A stretch of DNA of 64,000 nt from NCBI GenBank assembly GCA_964564635.1, contig CAZMAR010000005.1:10848-74847 (forward strand), written 5' to 3'. Under the pieces are notes generated by a model. The model ran no database searches. It saw only the letters and a list, made by a program, of their open reading frames with translations, and had not been told where the DNA came from. Below, one piece after another: positions 27,620 through 36,333 of this stretch. Position numbers and translations under genes: made by a program. The DNA comes from Tepidaquicella sp964564635. GTDB lineage: Bacteria; Bacteroidota; Ignavibacteria; Tepidaquicellales; Tepidaquicellaceae. How positions within the stretch are numbered: the first letter of the stretch is position 1; the number at the start of each line of letters is the position of its first letter.

Positions 27620-28417
27620 ATGAAAAAATTGTTTTATGGTGGGATTATAATAATCCTGTTCTGTTGGACAGGATTTTTATTTTCTCAGGAGTACGAGGAG
27701 TGTTGCGATGAGGTTGAAAAAGAAGAGCAGTATAATAAATACTTGCAAGATTTAAAGTCAGCGAAGGAAAGGAAAAAATCATTAGAGAACGATATAATAA
27801 ATTTAACAAAAGAAATTAGTAATCTTGAAGTTGAATCAATTGAAAAGGACCAAAAGATTGCAGAATTGCAAGAAGAATATGATAATCTAATAAAATCTTT
27901 AAATCTTGCTGAATTTGATAGTAAGTTTTTAGAAACAGAAAAGACGATTAATAATCGCATAGGCACTCCTGAAGAAGCAAGGAAAAACTTCTTCAATGAA
28001 ATTTCACTTTCTAAAGCAAAATGTTTACCTGACTATAGGGAGCGTTACAACAATATGTATGCTAATTTATTAAAATGGGAAGAGGATTTAGCCAAGATAG
28101 TTGTAAAAGAAGAAAAATACAAACAATACACTGTGGTTAAAGGAGACTGTTTATGGAAAATCGCAGAAAAGAAAGAAGTTTATGGTAATGCAAGATTCTG
28201 GTCTAAAATATGGGAAGCAAATAAGTCAGGGGTGATTTCAGCACCAAAAGGAATACCCACGAAAATTGTTAAACCGGATTTGATTTATCCTGGGCAAGTA
28301 CTAAGAATACCAGAATTGACTGATATAGAGAAAAAGATTATTTCTGACAAAAAACAAGTAAAGAAAAAAGAACGCAAACCTAAAAAAGAACCTAAGAAAA
28401 AAAGTACCAAGAAATAA
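27620..28417 (+). CDS. Exported coiled-coil protein with C-terminal LysM domain
   Basis: 265 aa. A signal peptide (cleavage near LFSQ-EY) is followed by a Cys pair (C28-C29) and a heptad-rich coiled coil (about 36-95). A helical linker and a LysM domain follow (about 170-232), with the hallmark YTVVKGDCLWKIAEK entry and IYPGQVLRIPEL exit. The tail is strongly basic (KKKERKPKKEPKKKSTKK). LysM domains bind peptidoglycan, so the protein probably anchors the neighbouring membrane complex to the cell wall, as MotB/TolR/PAL domains do elsewhere. SD-like AAGGGG is present 8 bp before the ATG. It is the last gene of the cluster; a terminator follows. Confidence 0.75.
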   Translation: MKKLFYGGIIIILFCWTGFLFSQEYEECCDEVEKEEQYNKYLQDLKSAKERKKSLENDIINLTKEISNLEVESIEKDQKIAELQEEYDNLIKSLNLAEFDSKFLETEKTINNRIGTPEEARKNFFNEISLSKAKCLPDYRERYNNMYANLLKWEEDLAKIVVKEEKYKQYTVVKGDCLWKIAEKKEVYGNARFWSKIWEANKSGVISAPKGIPTKIVKPDLIYPGQVLRIPELTDIEKKIISDKKQVKKKERKPKKEPKKKSTKK

Positions 28418-28449
28418 AAAGTCTCCGTAAAGATTTATTAAATGATTTT

Positions 28450-28484
28450 CAGGACGGTTTATATCAATAAATCGTCCTGTTATA
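28450..28484 (+). terminator. Terminator between the LysM gene and rsmB
   Basis: 13-bp stem CAGGACGGTTTAT (28450-28462) / ATAAATCGTCCTG (28467-28479) with one G-U pair and a 4-nt loop. It is followed by a T-rich TTATATTTT. It sits in the 69-bp convergent gap, so it probably ends the plus-strand cluster. Confidence 0.7.
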
Positions 28485-28486
28485 TT

Positions 28487-30088
28487 TTAAGAAGAAAGTT
28501 TAAGCCTTGCCCCGAAAGCACCGTCTATGTGGTGTATATGCGGAAGTGTTTCTACAAAACCTTCTTCATTTACAACATTTTCATTTACAAAATTTTTTGC
28601 ATTTACAATCGTAAATTCAGGGTGTTTTTCAAGGAAAATATGAATTACATCTGAATTTTCTTCCTTTTCTATAGTACATGTACTGTATATAATGGACCCT
28701 CCAGGTTTTAAATATTTGATGGAGTTTTCTAATATTTCTAATTGAATTTTTTGCAGTTTGGGAATGTCTTTTGAATCTCTCTTCCATTTTATCTCAGGTT
28801 TTTTGGATATAACACCAAATCCGGAACAAGGAGCATCAACTAATACTTTATCTACTTTTCCAATTATTTTTGATTTTAGTATTTCTGTCGTTGGATTTGA
28901 GATATCATCATATAAAATTGTTACATTTGTTAGCTTATACCTATCAATATTTTTTTTCATTATTTCAGCTCTTGATAGATATTTATCTACTGCTACTATA
29001 TATGCCTTTCCTTTTGAAATTTCTGACATATGAATTGTTTTTCCTCCCGGAGCAGCACAGGCATCTAAAATTAATTCGTTTTCTCTCGGGTCTACAAGAT
29101 ATGAAATCAATCCTGCACTTTCATCCTGTATTGAGAAAAATCCATTTTTAAAAAACTCATCTTCTTGAAACTTTGAAAATATTTTTACATTAAAAAATTC
29201 CGGAAGATAATTTGTTTTTGAATATATTAGTCCCTTCTGATTCAGATATTCAGAAAATTCTTGCTCTGATATTTTTAATGAATTATATCTTAAAGTTAAA
29301 GCGGGTCGTTTATTATTTGCCTCACATAATTTTTGTGTCTCGTCGAATCCAAATCTCTGTATCCATCTTTTTACCAACCAATTAGGGTGTGACTGTACTA
29401 TTCCAAGATAATTAGCCTCATCAATTTCTCTTGTGGGCCAAACGAGAGAATCCAGTGTACGAATTATTGTTCTCAGCAGTCCGTTAACGACTCCAGCATG
29501 TTTTTCGCCGTGTATTCTTTTTACATATTCAACTGCTTCATTTACTGCAGCAGAATATGGAATTTTGTTTAAAAATAAAATTTGATACAGAGCAACTCGC
29601 ATTGCGTTTTTTATTTCAGGTACACACTTCTCATAATTTCCCCTGTAAAAACCATTAAGAAACCAATCCAATCTCCTTATCCATCTAACCACTCCATGTA
29701 CGAGTTCATTAAGTAATGATTTATCAAAATCATTTAAGTAATGGTTATGTTTTATTTCGTTATCAATTAATTTATCAATATATGCGTCTGAGCGTTCATA
29801 TCGGCAAATAATTTTTACAGCACAAGAGCGTGCATCTTTATATAGTGGATTTTCGTAACTCATATTTGAACCTGGGTCTTCTTCCTTTCTATTTTTAATT
29901 ATATTCCTTATTACTTCTATATCATCTACTTCTGAAATACTTTCGGATATATCTTTATCAGAATCATCATCGTAGGTGTTATCTCTAACCTCTTCTCTTT
30001 TAGTCTCAATTTTTTGAGTATCGTTAGTTTTAGATTCCTCGTCAGGTCTTAATTCTTCAGAGTTATTTTGATTTGTTGTGTTTACCAT
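28487..30088 (-). CDS. rsmB: 16S rRNA (cytosine-C5) methyltransferase RsmB-like
   Basis: 533 aa from ATG 30088 (an in-frame TTG at 30112 would add 8 residues). A NusB-like RNA-binding domain (about 83-205; LVHGVVRWIRRLD, NEAVEYVK) is followed by a Rossmann methyltransferase. SAM motif I is LDACAAPGGKT (about 341-351), motif IV with one catalytic Cys is DAPCSGFG (about 418-425), and the motif VI Cys is in STCT (about 469-472). It methylates C967-equivalent in 16S rRNA. Unusual: about 75 acidic, Ser/Glu/Asp-rich residues precede the domain. A second possible start, ATG 29863, gives MSYENPLYKDARSCAVK and a family-length protein. Confidence 0.88.
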   Translation of the reverse strand: MVNTTNQNNSEELRPDEESKTNDTQKIETKREEVRDNTYDDDSDKDISESISEVDDIEVIRNIIKNRKEEDPGSNMSYENPLYKDARSCAVKIICRYERSDAYIDKLIDNEIKHNHYLNDFDKSLLNELVHGVVRWIRRLDWFLNGFYRGNYEKCVPEIKNAMRVALYQILFLNKIPYSAAVNEAVEYVKRIHGEKHAGVVNGLLRTIIRTLDSLVWPTREIDEANYLGIVQSHPNWLVKRWIQRFGFDETQKLCEANNKRPALTLRYNSLKISEQEFSEYLNQKGLIYSKTNYLPEFFNVKIFSKFQEDEFFKNGFFSIQDESAGLISYLVDPRENELILDACAAPGGKTIHMSEISKGKAYIVAVDKYLSRAEIMKKNIDRYKLTNVTILYDDISNPTTEILKSKIIGKVDKVLVDAPCSGFGVISKKPEIKWKRDSKDIPKLQKIQLEILENSIKYLKPGGSIIYSTCTIEKEENSDVIHIFLEKHPEFTIVNAKNFVNENVVNEEGFVETLPHIHHIDGAFGARLKLSS

Positions 30089-30134
30089 ATTATTACAAGA
30101 TAAAATAATCAATTATTAATAAAAATTATCTTCG

Positions 30135-32156
30135 TCATTCAAAAATTTCTTTTGTATTTTCTTCTAAATCATTTATAATATAAATAGGACATTTATCTAT
30201 CGAATTTAAAAAATGTTTACCGTAGGATTTTGATATTATTCTTTTATCCAGTATTGCTATTATGCCTTTATCAGTTTTATTCCTAATTAATCTTCCGACT
30301 CCTTGTCTAAACTTGAAAATTGCCTCTGGAAGAGCATAACCTAAAAAGCTATTTCCGCCTTTTGAATCTATATATTCCATTTTTGCCTGAATTAAAGGAT
30401 GGTCTGGAACTTGAAAAGGTAACCTTGTAATAATTAAATTTGTTAATGCTTCTCCAGGAACATCTATTCCAAACCAAAAACTGTCGAGACCAAATAATAC
30501 TGAGTTAATATCAGACTTAAACATATCAAGCAATATTTTCCTTGATTTTCCCTCTGTTTGAATATAGAAAGAAATATTATCCTTTTCAAGATTTTGTTTT
30601 AATGCTTCTGCAACTTTTTTCAAAGCGGATGAATTTGTAAATAGAACAAGAGCTTTACCATTTGTAATTTTTATAAAATAATAAATCCAATCTTTCAGGT
30701 TGATATAATAGTCATCTGTATCTTTTACTGGCGGAGATGGAATATTCTTAGGAATGTAGATTTTTACCTGATTGTAAAAATCAAACTGTGTTGGAAGAAG
30801 CAACTCTTTCGCAATTTCGCCACCGAGTCTTTTCTTAAAGTAATCAAAGTTCTTTTTTATTGATAATGTTGCACTTGTTAATATACAGGAATTATCTGGT
30901 TTAAAAATATTTTTTCTGAAATAATCCGATAAATCTATTGGAGAAACACATAAAGAAATATTTGATTCAGGTTTTAAAGATGATAATTCGACCCAATATA
31001 CATAATATTCATTACCTTTTGACTGTTTAATAAAATCATCAATTAAAATATTAAATTCTAAAAATTTTAATTTATAATCGTTCAATTCATTTTCTTCAAT
31101 ATCGTTTTTGCAGTATTTATTTAAAGTTCCTAATTTTGAAACTAATGATTTTATCTCATCGTGTAGAATATTTTTGATAAAGTCTGGAGCGTGGATTCTA
31201 ACTGCTAATTTTTTCTCATTATTGTTTATAAAAAATTTTTCTCGAATTTCCTGGAAAAAAATTTTATTTAATTGATTTAAATTTTCTATGATTGGTATTA
31301 GTGTCAATAATTCTGGAAAAGTTGCTAAAAACCCTTTCTTGGTGTTTGGGTTGTAAAGTCTGTTTAAGTGATATTTTATCATATCCCTTGATATTGCTGG
31401 GACTATATGTTCGGCTGCTACATTTTCAAGTGTTTGTGCTTCATCGAATATAAGAAAGTCATTCCCAAATAAATATCCCGCTGAGTCTGTTTCTTTATAT
31501 GCTTCAAAGAGAGTAAAGAATAAATGGTGATTTACTATTACTATATCTGCTTCAGAAAGTTTGTGTTTAGCTTTCTGATAAAAACACTCTGTTATTTCAA
31601 CTGGACCGCAGGTTTTACTCGTGCAGATTCCATGTTCTGCACAAACATTTTGCCAGACATTCATATTTACTGGAAAATCTATATCTGAAAGTGTTCCATC
31701 TTCAGTTTCCCTTGACCACCTTTCAATTTCTTCTAAACTTAATAATTCTGTGGTATTAAAAAGTGTATTAGATTTTTCTATCGCAATTGCTAATCTATTT
31801 GGGCAAAGATAATTATTTTTTCCTTTTATTATTGCTGATTTAAATTTAATTGGTAATAATTTGTGTAAAGTTGGTAAATCCTTATGTATTAATTGCTCCT
31901 GCAAATTTATTGTATTTGTTGACACAATTGCCTTTTTGTTTGTTTCTTTTGCATAGTAAATTGCCGGGACTAAATAAGCAAAACTTTTTCCTATGCCAGT
32001 AGGGGCTTCAATAAAAATATGTTTTCTATTTACAAGTGAGTCATATACCGCAAGAGCCATCTCTAATTGTGATTGACGGAATTCAAAATTTTCAAAATTT
32101 TTTGATAAAATACCGTTTTCAGAAAAGAATTCCTTAATTTCCTTCTTTATACTCAT
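30135..32156 (-). CDS. dinG: DinG/XPD-type superfamily 2 DNA helicase with Fe-S cysteines
   Basis: 673 aa. Walker A is APTGIGKS (51-58) and the DEAQ box is D238-Q241 (LIFDEAQ). Between them are C118, C172, C178, C183 and C191, of which four probably bind the [4Fe-4S] cluster typical of DinG/XPD 5'-3' helicases. C-terminal motifs include VLFTNSSALKKVAEAL, LFGLDSFWFGIDVPGEAL and FRQGVGRLIRNKTDKGI (motif VI with the arginine finger). It has no N-terminal exonuclease domain, so it is the DinG rather than the DinG-exo form. It lies 46 bp upstream of rsmB on the same strand. The role is probably R-loop or damage processing. Confidence 0.88.
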   Translation of the reverse strand: MSIKKEIKEFFSENGILSKNFENFEFRQSQLEMALAVYDSLVNRKHIFIEAPTGIGKSFAYLVPAIYYAKETNKKAIVSTNTINLQEQLIHKDLPTLHKLLPIKFKSAIIKGKNNYLCPNRLAIAIEKSNTLFNTTELLSLEEIERWSRETEDGTLSDIDFPVNMNVWQNVCAEHGICTSKTCGPVEITECFYQKAKHKLSEADIVIVNHHLFFTLFEAYKETDSAGYLFGNDFLIFDEAQTLENVAAEHIVPAISRDMIKYHLNRLYNPNTKKGFLATFPELLTLIPIIENLNQLNKIFFQEIREKFFINNNEKKLAVRIHAPDFIKNILHDEIKSLVSKLGTLNKYCKNDIEENELNDYKLKFLEFNILIDDFIKQSKGNEYYVYWVELSSLKPESNISLCVSPIDLSDYFRKNIFKPDNSCILTSATLSIKKNFDYFKKRLGGEIAKELLLPTQFDFYNQVKIYIPKNIPSPPVKDTDDYYINLKDWIYYFIKITNGKALVLFTNSSALKKVAEALKQNLEKDNISFYIQTEGKSRKILLDMFKSDINSVLFGLDSFWFGIDVPGEALTNLIITRLPFQVPDHPLIQAKMEYIDSKGGNSFLGYALPEAIFKFRQGVGRLIRNKTDKGIIAILDKRIISKSYGKHFLNSIDKCPIYIINDLEENTKEIFE

Positions 32157-32277
32157 ATAATAAAATTACTTAATTTTAAATTCTTATTTTAAGCAAAAAA
32201 ATGTATGTATATAATACTCTTTATTTCACTGTTTATGATAATCTAAAGTATTAATTTAGATTTAAAAAATTTTTGTA

Positions 32278-32826
32278 ATGAGAAAGCTTACCCACGAAGA
32301 AATAAAATCAATGAGGAAAAATCTTCTTGAAATTAATAATTACAGACGGAATCCGGTATATGTAATTTGTGATAATATTCGCAGTATTTACAATGTGGGA
32401 GCAATTTTTAGAACTGCGGATGCTTCTCTCGTTGAGAAGATTTACTTAACGGGATATACTCCAGCACCGCCAAGAAAAGAAATAGAAAAAGTTGCACTGG
32501 GAGCAACATTAAGTGTTCCCTGGGAATATAGGAAAAGCCCAATTGAAGTTGTAAATGAATTAAAAGATAGAAAAATAAAAATATTCGTTCTTGAAATTAC
32601 AGATTTAAAAAGATACTATTGGGAACTTTCAAAAGATGATTTTCCTATGGCGATTATTGTCGGTAACGAGATTACAGGGGTTTCAAGAGAACTTATTTCA
32701 TTAGCAGATTCATCTCTTGAAATTCCGATGTTTGGAATAAAACAGTCTTTGAATGTAGCAGTTGCTTTTGGAATTGCAGTATATGAAACTGTTAAAATAT
32801 CTATGAAGATGGGGATTCTAAAGTAA
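32278..32826 (+). CDS. SpoU/TrmH-family RNA 2'-O-methyltransferase
   Basis: 182 aa SPOUT (alpha/beta-knot) methyltransferase. Motif 1 is NIRSIYNVGAIFRTADA (about 38-54), motif 2 is MAIIVGNEITGVSRELI (about 121-137) and motif 3 is LEIPMFGIKQSLNVAVAFGI (about 145-164). The knot region binds SAM and the motif 1 Arg is catalytic. There is no extra N-terminal domain, which fits a tRNA Gm-type enzyme (TrmH/TrmL-like) rather than RlmB. The exact target nucleotide is not predictable. It is the only plus-strand gene in a long minus-strand block, convergent with the polyprenyl synthase gene. Confidence 0.87.
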   Translation: MRKLTHEEIKSMRKNLLEINNYRRNPVYVICDNIRSIYNVGAIFRTADASLVEKIYLTGYTPAPPRKEIEKVALGATLSVPWEYRKSPIEVVNELKDRKIKIFVLEITDLKRYYWELSKDDFPMAIIVGNEITGVSRELISLADSSLEIPMFGIKQSLNVAVAFGIAVYETVKISMKMGILK

Positions 32827-32841
32827 GTATGATTTTTATAA

Positions 32842-33807
32842 TTAATATTCTCGATTAGAAATAAAATCAATTAAATTGTTAAGGGCAGTTTTTGCTTCTG
32901 AGTTTTTAAATATTTTTAGATTTTCTCTTGCTAATTCACAATAATATTTTGTCTTTTCATTTGTATGTTCTATTCCGCCGTAGCTATTTACAAAATTATA
33001 AACAGAACTAAATTTCTTTACTGAATTTCCTTTTATGAGTTTAATAATTTCATACGAAACATTTTTAGGAGCATGATTAAGAGAGTAAAGTAATGGTAGC
33101 GTGAATTTCTTTTCTTTAATATCATTTCCAATTGATTTGCCCAGTAATTTCTTTCTACCCATATAATCAAGCAGGTCATCTCTTAGTTGGAATGCGATTC
33201 CTAAATTTTCTCCAAAGGTTGCTAACTTTTCAATGTATTCTTTATTATTGGTTGCACTGAATGCACCAAGTTTGCAGCAGGTTTTTATAAGAGAGGCTGT
33301 CTTGTAAGAAATTATTTCAAAATATGTTTCTTCTGTTGCATCGAATTTTCTTGATCGTTGTATTTGCAATAACTCTCCTTCACTCATTCTTTTTACCGCT
33401 TCGGAGGTTATCTTTAAAAATTCAAATTCATCATTTTCAAGAGAAACCAGTAATCCTTTTGAAAGCAGGTAATCTCCGATTAATACCGCAGCTTTATTTT
33501 TCCAAACTGCATTAATTGATGCTATTCCTCTTCTTACCTTTGCGTCATCAACAACATCATCATGTATTAATGTTGCTGTATGTAAAAGCTCTACAAGTAT
33601 AGCAGCTGTATATGTTCTATCATTTATATTTCCTACGAGTTTAGCACTGAGTAAAACAAGAAGTGGTCTGATTTTTTTCCCTTTTTGTTTTAGAACATAC
33701 TTAAGAATTAAATCAAGAAGAGTAATTTTTGATTTTAGAACAGCCGAGAACCGTTTTTGAAATTCTATTAAATCTTTTTCAACTGGCTTTATTATATTTT
33801 TATTCAT
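32842..33807 (-). CDS. Trans-type polyprenyl diphosphate synthase (IspB-like)
   Basis: 321 aa isoprenyl synthase. The first Asp-rich motif is DDVVDD (83-88, in LIHDDVVDDAKVRRG), the second is D210-D211-x-x-D214 (FQLRDDLLDYMG), and GKKIRP (about 43-48) is the substrate-binding entry. The residues before the first motif (LVELLHTATLIH) are small/medium, without bulky aromatics at the -4/-5 positions. This suggests a long chain product (octaprenyl or similar) for menaquinone, the likely electron donor to NrfH. Start ATG 33807 lies 4 bp after the tatC stop, so the two are co-transcribed. Confidence 0.9.
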   Translation of the reverse strand: MNKNIIKPVEKDLIEFQKRFSAVLKSKITLLDLILKYVLKQKGKKIRPLLVLLSAKLVGNINDRTYTAAILVELLHTATLIHDDVVDDAKVRRGIASINAVWKNKAAVLIGDYLLSKGLLVSLENDEFEFLKITSEAVKRMSEGELLQIQRSRKFDATEETYFEIISYKTASLIKTCCKLGAFSATNNKEYIEKLATFGENLGIAFQLRDDLLDYMGRKKLLGKSIGNDIKEKKFTLPLLYSLNHAPKNVSYEIIKLIKGNSVKKFSSVYNFVNSYGGIEHTNEKTKYYCELARENLKIFKNSEAKTALNNLIDFISNREY

Positions 33808-33811
33808 TTAT

Positions 33812-34570
33812 TCAGGCTTTTATCTGAGATGATTTCTTCTCAGAATATTTACAGATTAAAATACTAATTTCATAAAGTAATATTAATGGAATTCCAAGTA
33901 ATAATTGACTTGCAATATCAGGTGTAGGGGTTAGAATACCCGCGAGAATTAAGATAATTACAATTGCATGCCTTCTATACTTTTTCATAAAACTGTTTGA
34001 AAGAATTCCAAGTTTTGCAAGAAAAAAAGATACTACAGGAAGTTCAAATACAATTCCACCGACAAGAATCATAGAAAGCACAAAAGATAAATATTCATCT
34101 ACAGCAATTTGATTTTCAATCATTGAAGAGCCAAACTTTGCAAAAAACCCGAGAGCAGTAGGCAAGAAAATAAAATATATAAACGCTATTCCAAGTAAAA
34201 AACAAAATACAGTAAACAAAATAATACCAGAAATATATTTCCTTTCATTTAGCAGTAAACCCGGTTGAATAAATTTCCAGAATTGATATACAATTACAGG
34301 AATGCTTAAAATTACCCCACCAATAATTATTACTTCAAGATATAATGTAACCTGACCATAAGGTTTTAAATTTATTATGTTTAATGGTGGGTTAGTATTT
34401 TTCGCAGGATGAAGAAGAATATTTGTAATTATGTAATCAGAAAAAATTCCGACTAATATTGCACAAATAACGATTGCAATTATTGATTTTATAATACGCC
34501 ACCTTAATTCTTCAAGGTGGTCAAGAAAGTTCATATCCTTATCTTTAGACTGACTTTCATTAATAGGCAT
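33812..34570 (-). CDS. tatC: Sec-independent protein translocase subunit TatC
   Basis: 252 aa with six TM helices. The family signature is near the start (MNFLDHLEELRWRIIKSIIA, with the conserved E-E-L-R cytoplasmic motif that binds the twin-arginine signal). LKPYGQVTLYLEV is the equivalent of the P-x-E-x-F loop region, followed by FELPVVSFFLAKLGI and RHAIVIILILAGILTPTPDI. It forms the receptor of the Tat system that exports folded cofactor proteins. No tatA is adjacent. It overlaps glyA by 11 bp, showing tight co-transcription. Confidence 0.95.
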   Translation of the reverse strand: MPINESQSKDKDMNFLDHLEELRWRIIKSIIAIVICAILVGIFSDYIITNILLHPAKNTNPPLNIINLKPYGQVTLYLEVIIIGGVILSIPVIVYQFWKFIQPGLLLNERKYISGIILFTVFCFLLGIAFIYFIFLPTALGFFAKFGSSMIENQIAVDEYLSFVLSMILVGGIVFELPVVSFFLAKLGILSNSFMKKYRRHAIVIILILAGILTPTPDIASQLLLGIPLILLYEISILICKYSEKKSSQIKA

Positions 34571-35849
34571 ACATCGGGAATTTCGAAGTTAAATTTAATA
34601 CTTCATTCTTAACTTCACTTTTCACTTTTTCATCATCAGGATTGGATATAACCCTGTTAATAAATTCAGCAATCAATTCCATTTCTGGTTCTTTCATTCC
34701 TCTGGTTGTTAAAGCAGGTGTTCCTAATCTTATTCCACTTGTTATGAGTGGACTTTTATCATCAAAAGGTACTGCATTTTTATTACAGGTAATTCCTACT
34801 TCATCAAGTGCCTCCTGTGCTGCTTTTCCAGTAATATTTTTATTCCTTAGGTCAATTAACATTAAATGATTATCAGTTCCATTTGATATAATCTTAAAGC
34901 CAAAAGATATAAGTTTATTTGCAAGAGCTTTTGCATTACTTATTACTTGTTTTGCATAGGTTTCAAAACTATCTTCAAGGGCTTCTTTAAATGCAACTGC
35001 TTTTGCTGCTATCACATGCATAAGGGGACCTCCCTGAACTCCAGGCATTACCATTGAATCAATTAATTCACTCATCATTTTTATCCTTCCTGATTTTGGT
35101 GCTTTCAAACCAAATGGATTTTCAAAATCTTTTCCAATCAATATCATACCTCCTCTTGGGCCGCGTAATGTTTTGTGTGTTGTTGTAGCTATTACATGGC
35201 AATATGGAATTGGGTCATCAAGTAGTTTCTTTGCAATTAATCCCGCTGGATGGGCAATATCTGCAAAAAGGAAAGCACCTACTTTATCTGCTATTTCTCT
35301 GAAGATTTTATAATTAATATTTCTTGAATAAGCACTTGCACCTACGGTTATCATTTTCGGCTTCTCCCTTTTTGCTACTTCTTCCACCATATCATAGTCA
35401 ATATATCCCGTATCAGGATGAACCCCATAAGCACAGAAGTCATATAACTGTCCGGAAAAATTTACCTTTGAACCGTGAGTCAAATGTCCACCGTGTGATA
35501 AATCCATTCCCATTACTTTATCGCCTGGTTTCACAAGAGTAAAATATACAGCCATATTTGCCTGACTTCCCGAGTGAGGTTGAACATTAGCATATTCAGC
35601 GCCAAAAAGTTGTTTGGCACGGTCTCGTGCAAGATTTTCAGCTACATCAACATATTCACAACCACCATAGTACCTTTTGCCTGGATATCCTTCTGCGTAT
35701 TTATTTGTCATTACTGAGCCCAGAGCTTCTATTACTGCTTTAGAAACAAAATTTTCTGAAGCAATGAGTTCTAATTTATTTAATTGCCTCTGAGTTTCAT
35801 TCTGAATTGCATTATAAATATCTATATCGGTTTTCTGTAGGTTTTGCAT
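34560..35849 (-). CDS. glyA: Serine hydroxymethyltransferase
   Basis: 429 aa PLP enzyme interconverting serine + THF and glycine + 5,10-methylene-THF. The N-terminus contains LELIASENFVSKAVIEALGS, YAEGYPGKRYYGGCEYVD and the VQPHSGSQAN cofactor loop. PLP-binding K226 lies in TTTHKTLRGPRGG. Length and order are those of bacterial GlyA. Cytosolic. The minus-strand gene order rpiB-glyA-tatC-polyprenyl synthase suggests a housekeeping operon. ATG 35849 has no Shine-Dalgarno sequence. Confidence 0.97.
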   Translation of the reverse strand: MQNLQKTDIDIYNAIQNETQRQLNKLELIASENFVSKAVIEALGSVMTNKYAEGYPGKRYYGGCEYVDVAENLARDRAKQLFGAEYANVQPHSGSQANMAVYFTLVKPGDKVMGMDLSHGGHLTHGSKVNFSGQLYDFCAYGVHPDTGYIDYDMVEEVAKREKPKMITVGASAYSRNINYKIFREIADKVGAFLFADIAHPAGLIAKKLLDDPIPYCHVIATTTHKTLRGPRGGMILIGKDFENPFGLKAPKSGRIKMMSELIDSMVMPGVQGGPLMHVIAAKAVAFKEALEDSFETYAKQVISNAKALANKLISFGFKIISNGTDNHLMLIDLRNKNITGKAAQEALDEVGITCNKNAVPFDDKSPLITSGIRLGTPALTTRGMKEPEMELIAEFINRVISNPDDEKVKSEVKNEVLNLTSKFPMYAY

Positions 35850-35872
35850 ATATTTTATTATTTAATTTTTAA

Positions 35873-36319
35873 TTAAAGTGAATTTAATTTATTTACTCTT
35901 CTAATATGCCTTTCTTCTTGTTCAAATTCTGTATTGAGAAAAATATTTAAATACTTTTTAGCAGTATTAAAATCTATAGTGTCAGCACCAAAACAAATTA
36001 CATTCGCATTATTATGTTTTCTTGACATTTCTGTAATAATTTCTGATGTTGCATTTACAGCTCTAATTCCTTTCACTTTGTTAGCAGCGATTGAGACCCC
36101 AATTCCACTTCCACAAATTGCAATTCCGTAGGTAGCCTTTCCTTCCTGCACACTTTTAGCAACTTTAACTGCAAAATCAGGATAATCAACACTTTCATTA
36201 GAATTGGTACCAAAATCAATTACAGTGTAATTTTCCGCAGCAAGATAGTTTTTGATTAATTCTTTTAGAGCATATCCTCTATGATCTGAGCCAATTGAAA
36301 TTGTATATTTTTTTCCCAT
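35873..36319 (-). CDS. rpiB: Ribose-5-phosphate isomerase B
   Basis: 148 aa RpiB/LacAB family sugar-phosphate isomerase. Typical N-terminal ISIGSDHRGYALKELI (D12, H13) and active-site Cys C69 in AICGSGIGVSIAANK. The phosphate-binding basic residues near the C-terminus (HIRRV) are present. It interconverts ribulose-5-P and ribose-5-P; the C69-type active site is that of RpiB proper, and an allose-6-phosphate role is unlikely. It is encoded 24 bp upstream of glyA on the minus strand. Confidence 0.94.
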   Translation of the reverse strand: MGKKYTISIGSDHRGYALKELIKNYLAAENYTVIDFGTNSNESVDYPDFAVKVAKSVQEGKATYGIAICGSGIGVSIAANKVKGIRAVNATSEIITEMSRKHNNANVICFGADTIDFNTAKKYLNIFLNTEFEQEERHIRRVNKLNSL

Positions 36320-36333
36320 AAAATAAATGAATT

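Noticed and set aside
28442..29151. Plus-strand ORFs antisense to rsmB
   Set aside because: No ribosome-binding sites or family signatures; the minus-strand frame carries clear methyltransferase motifs.
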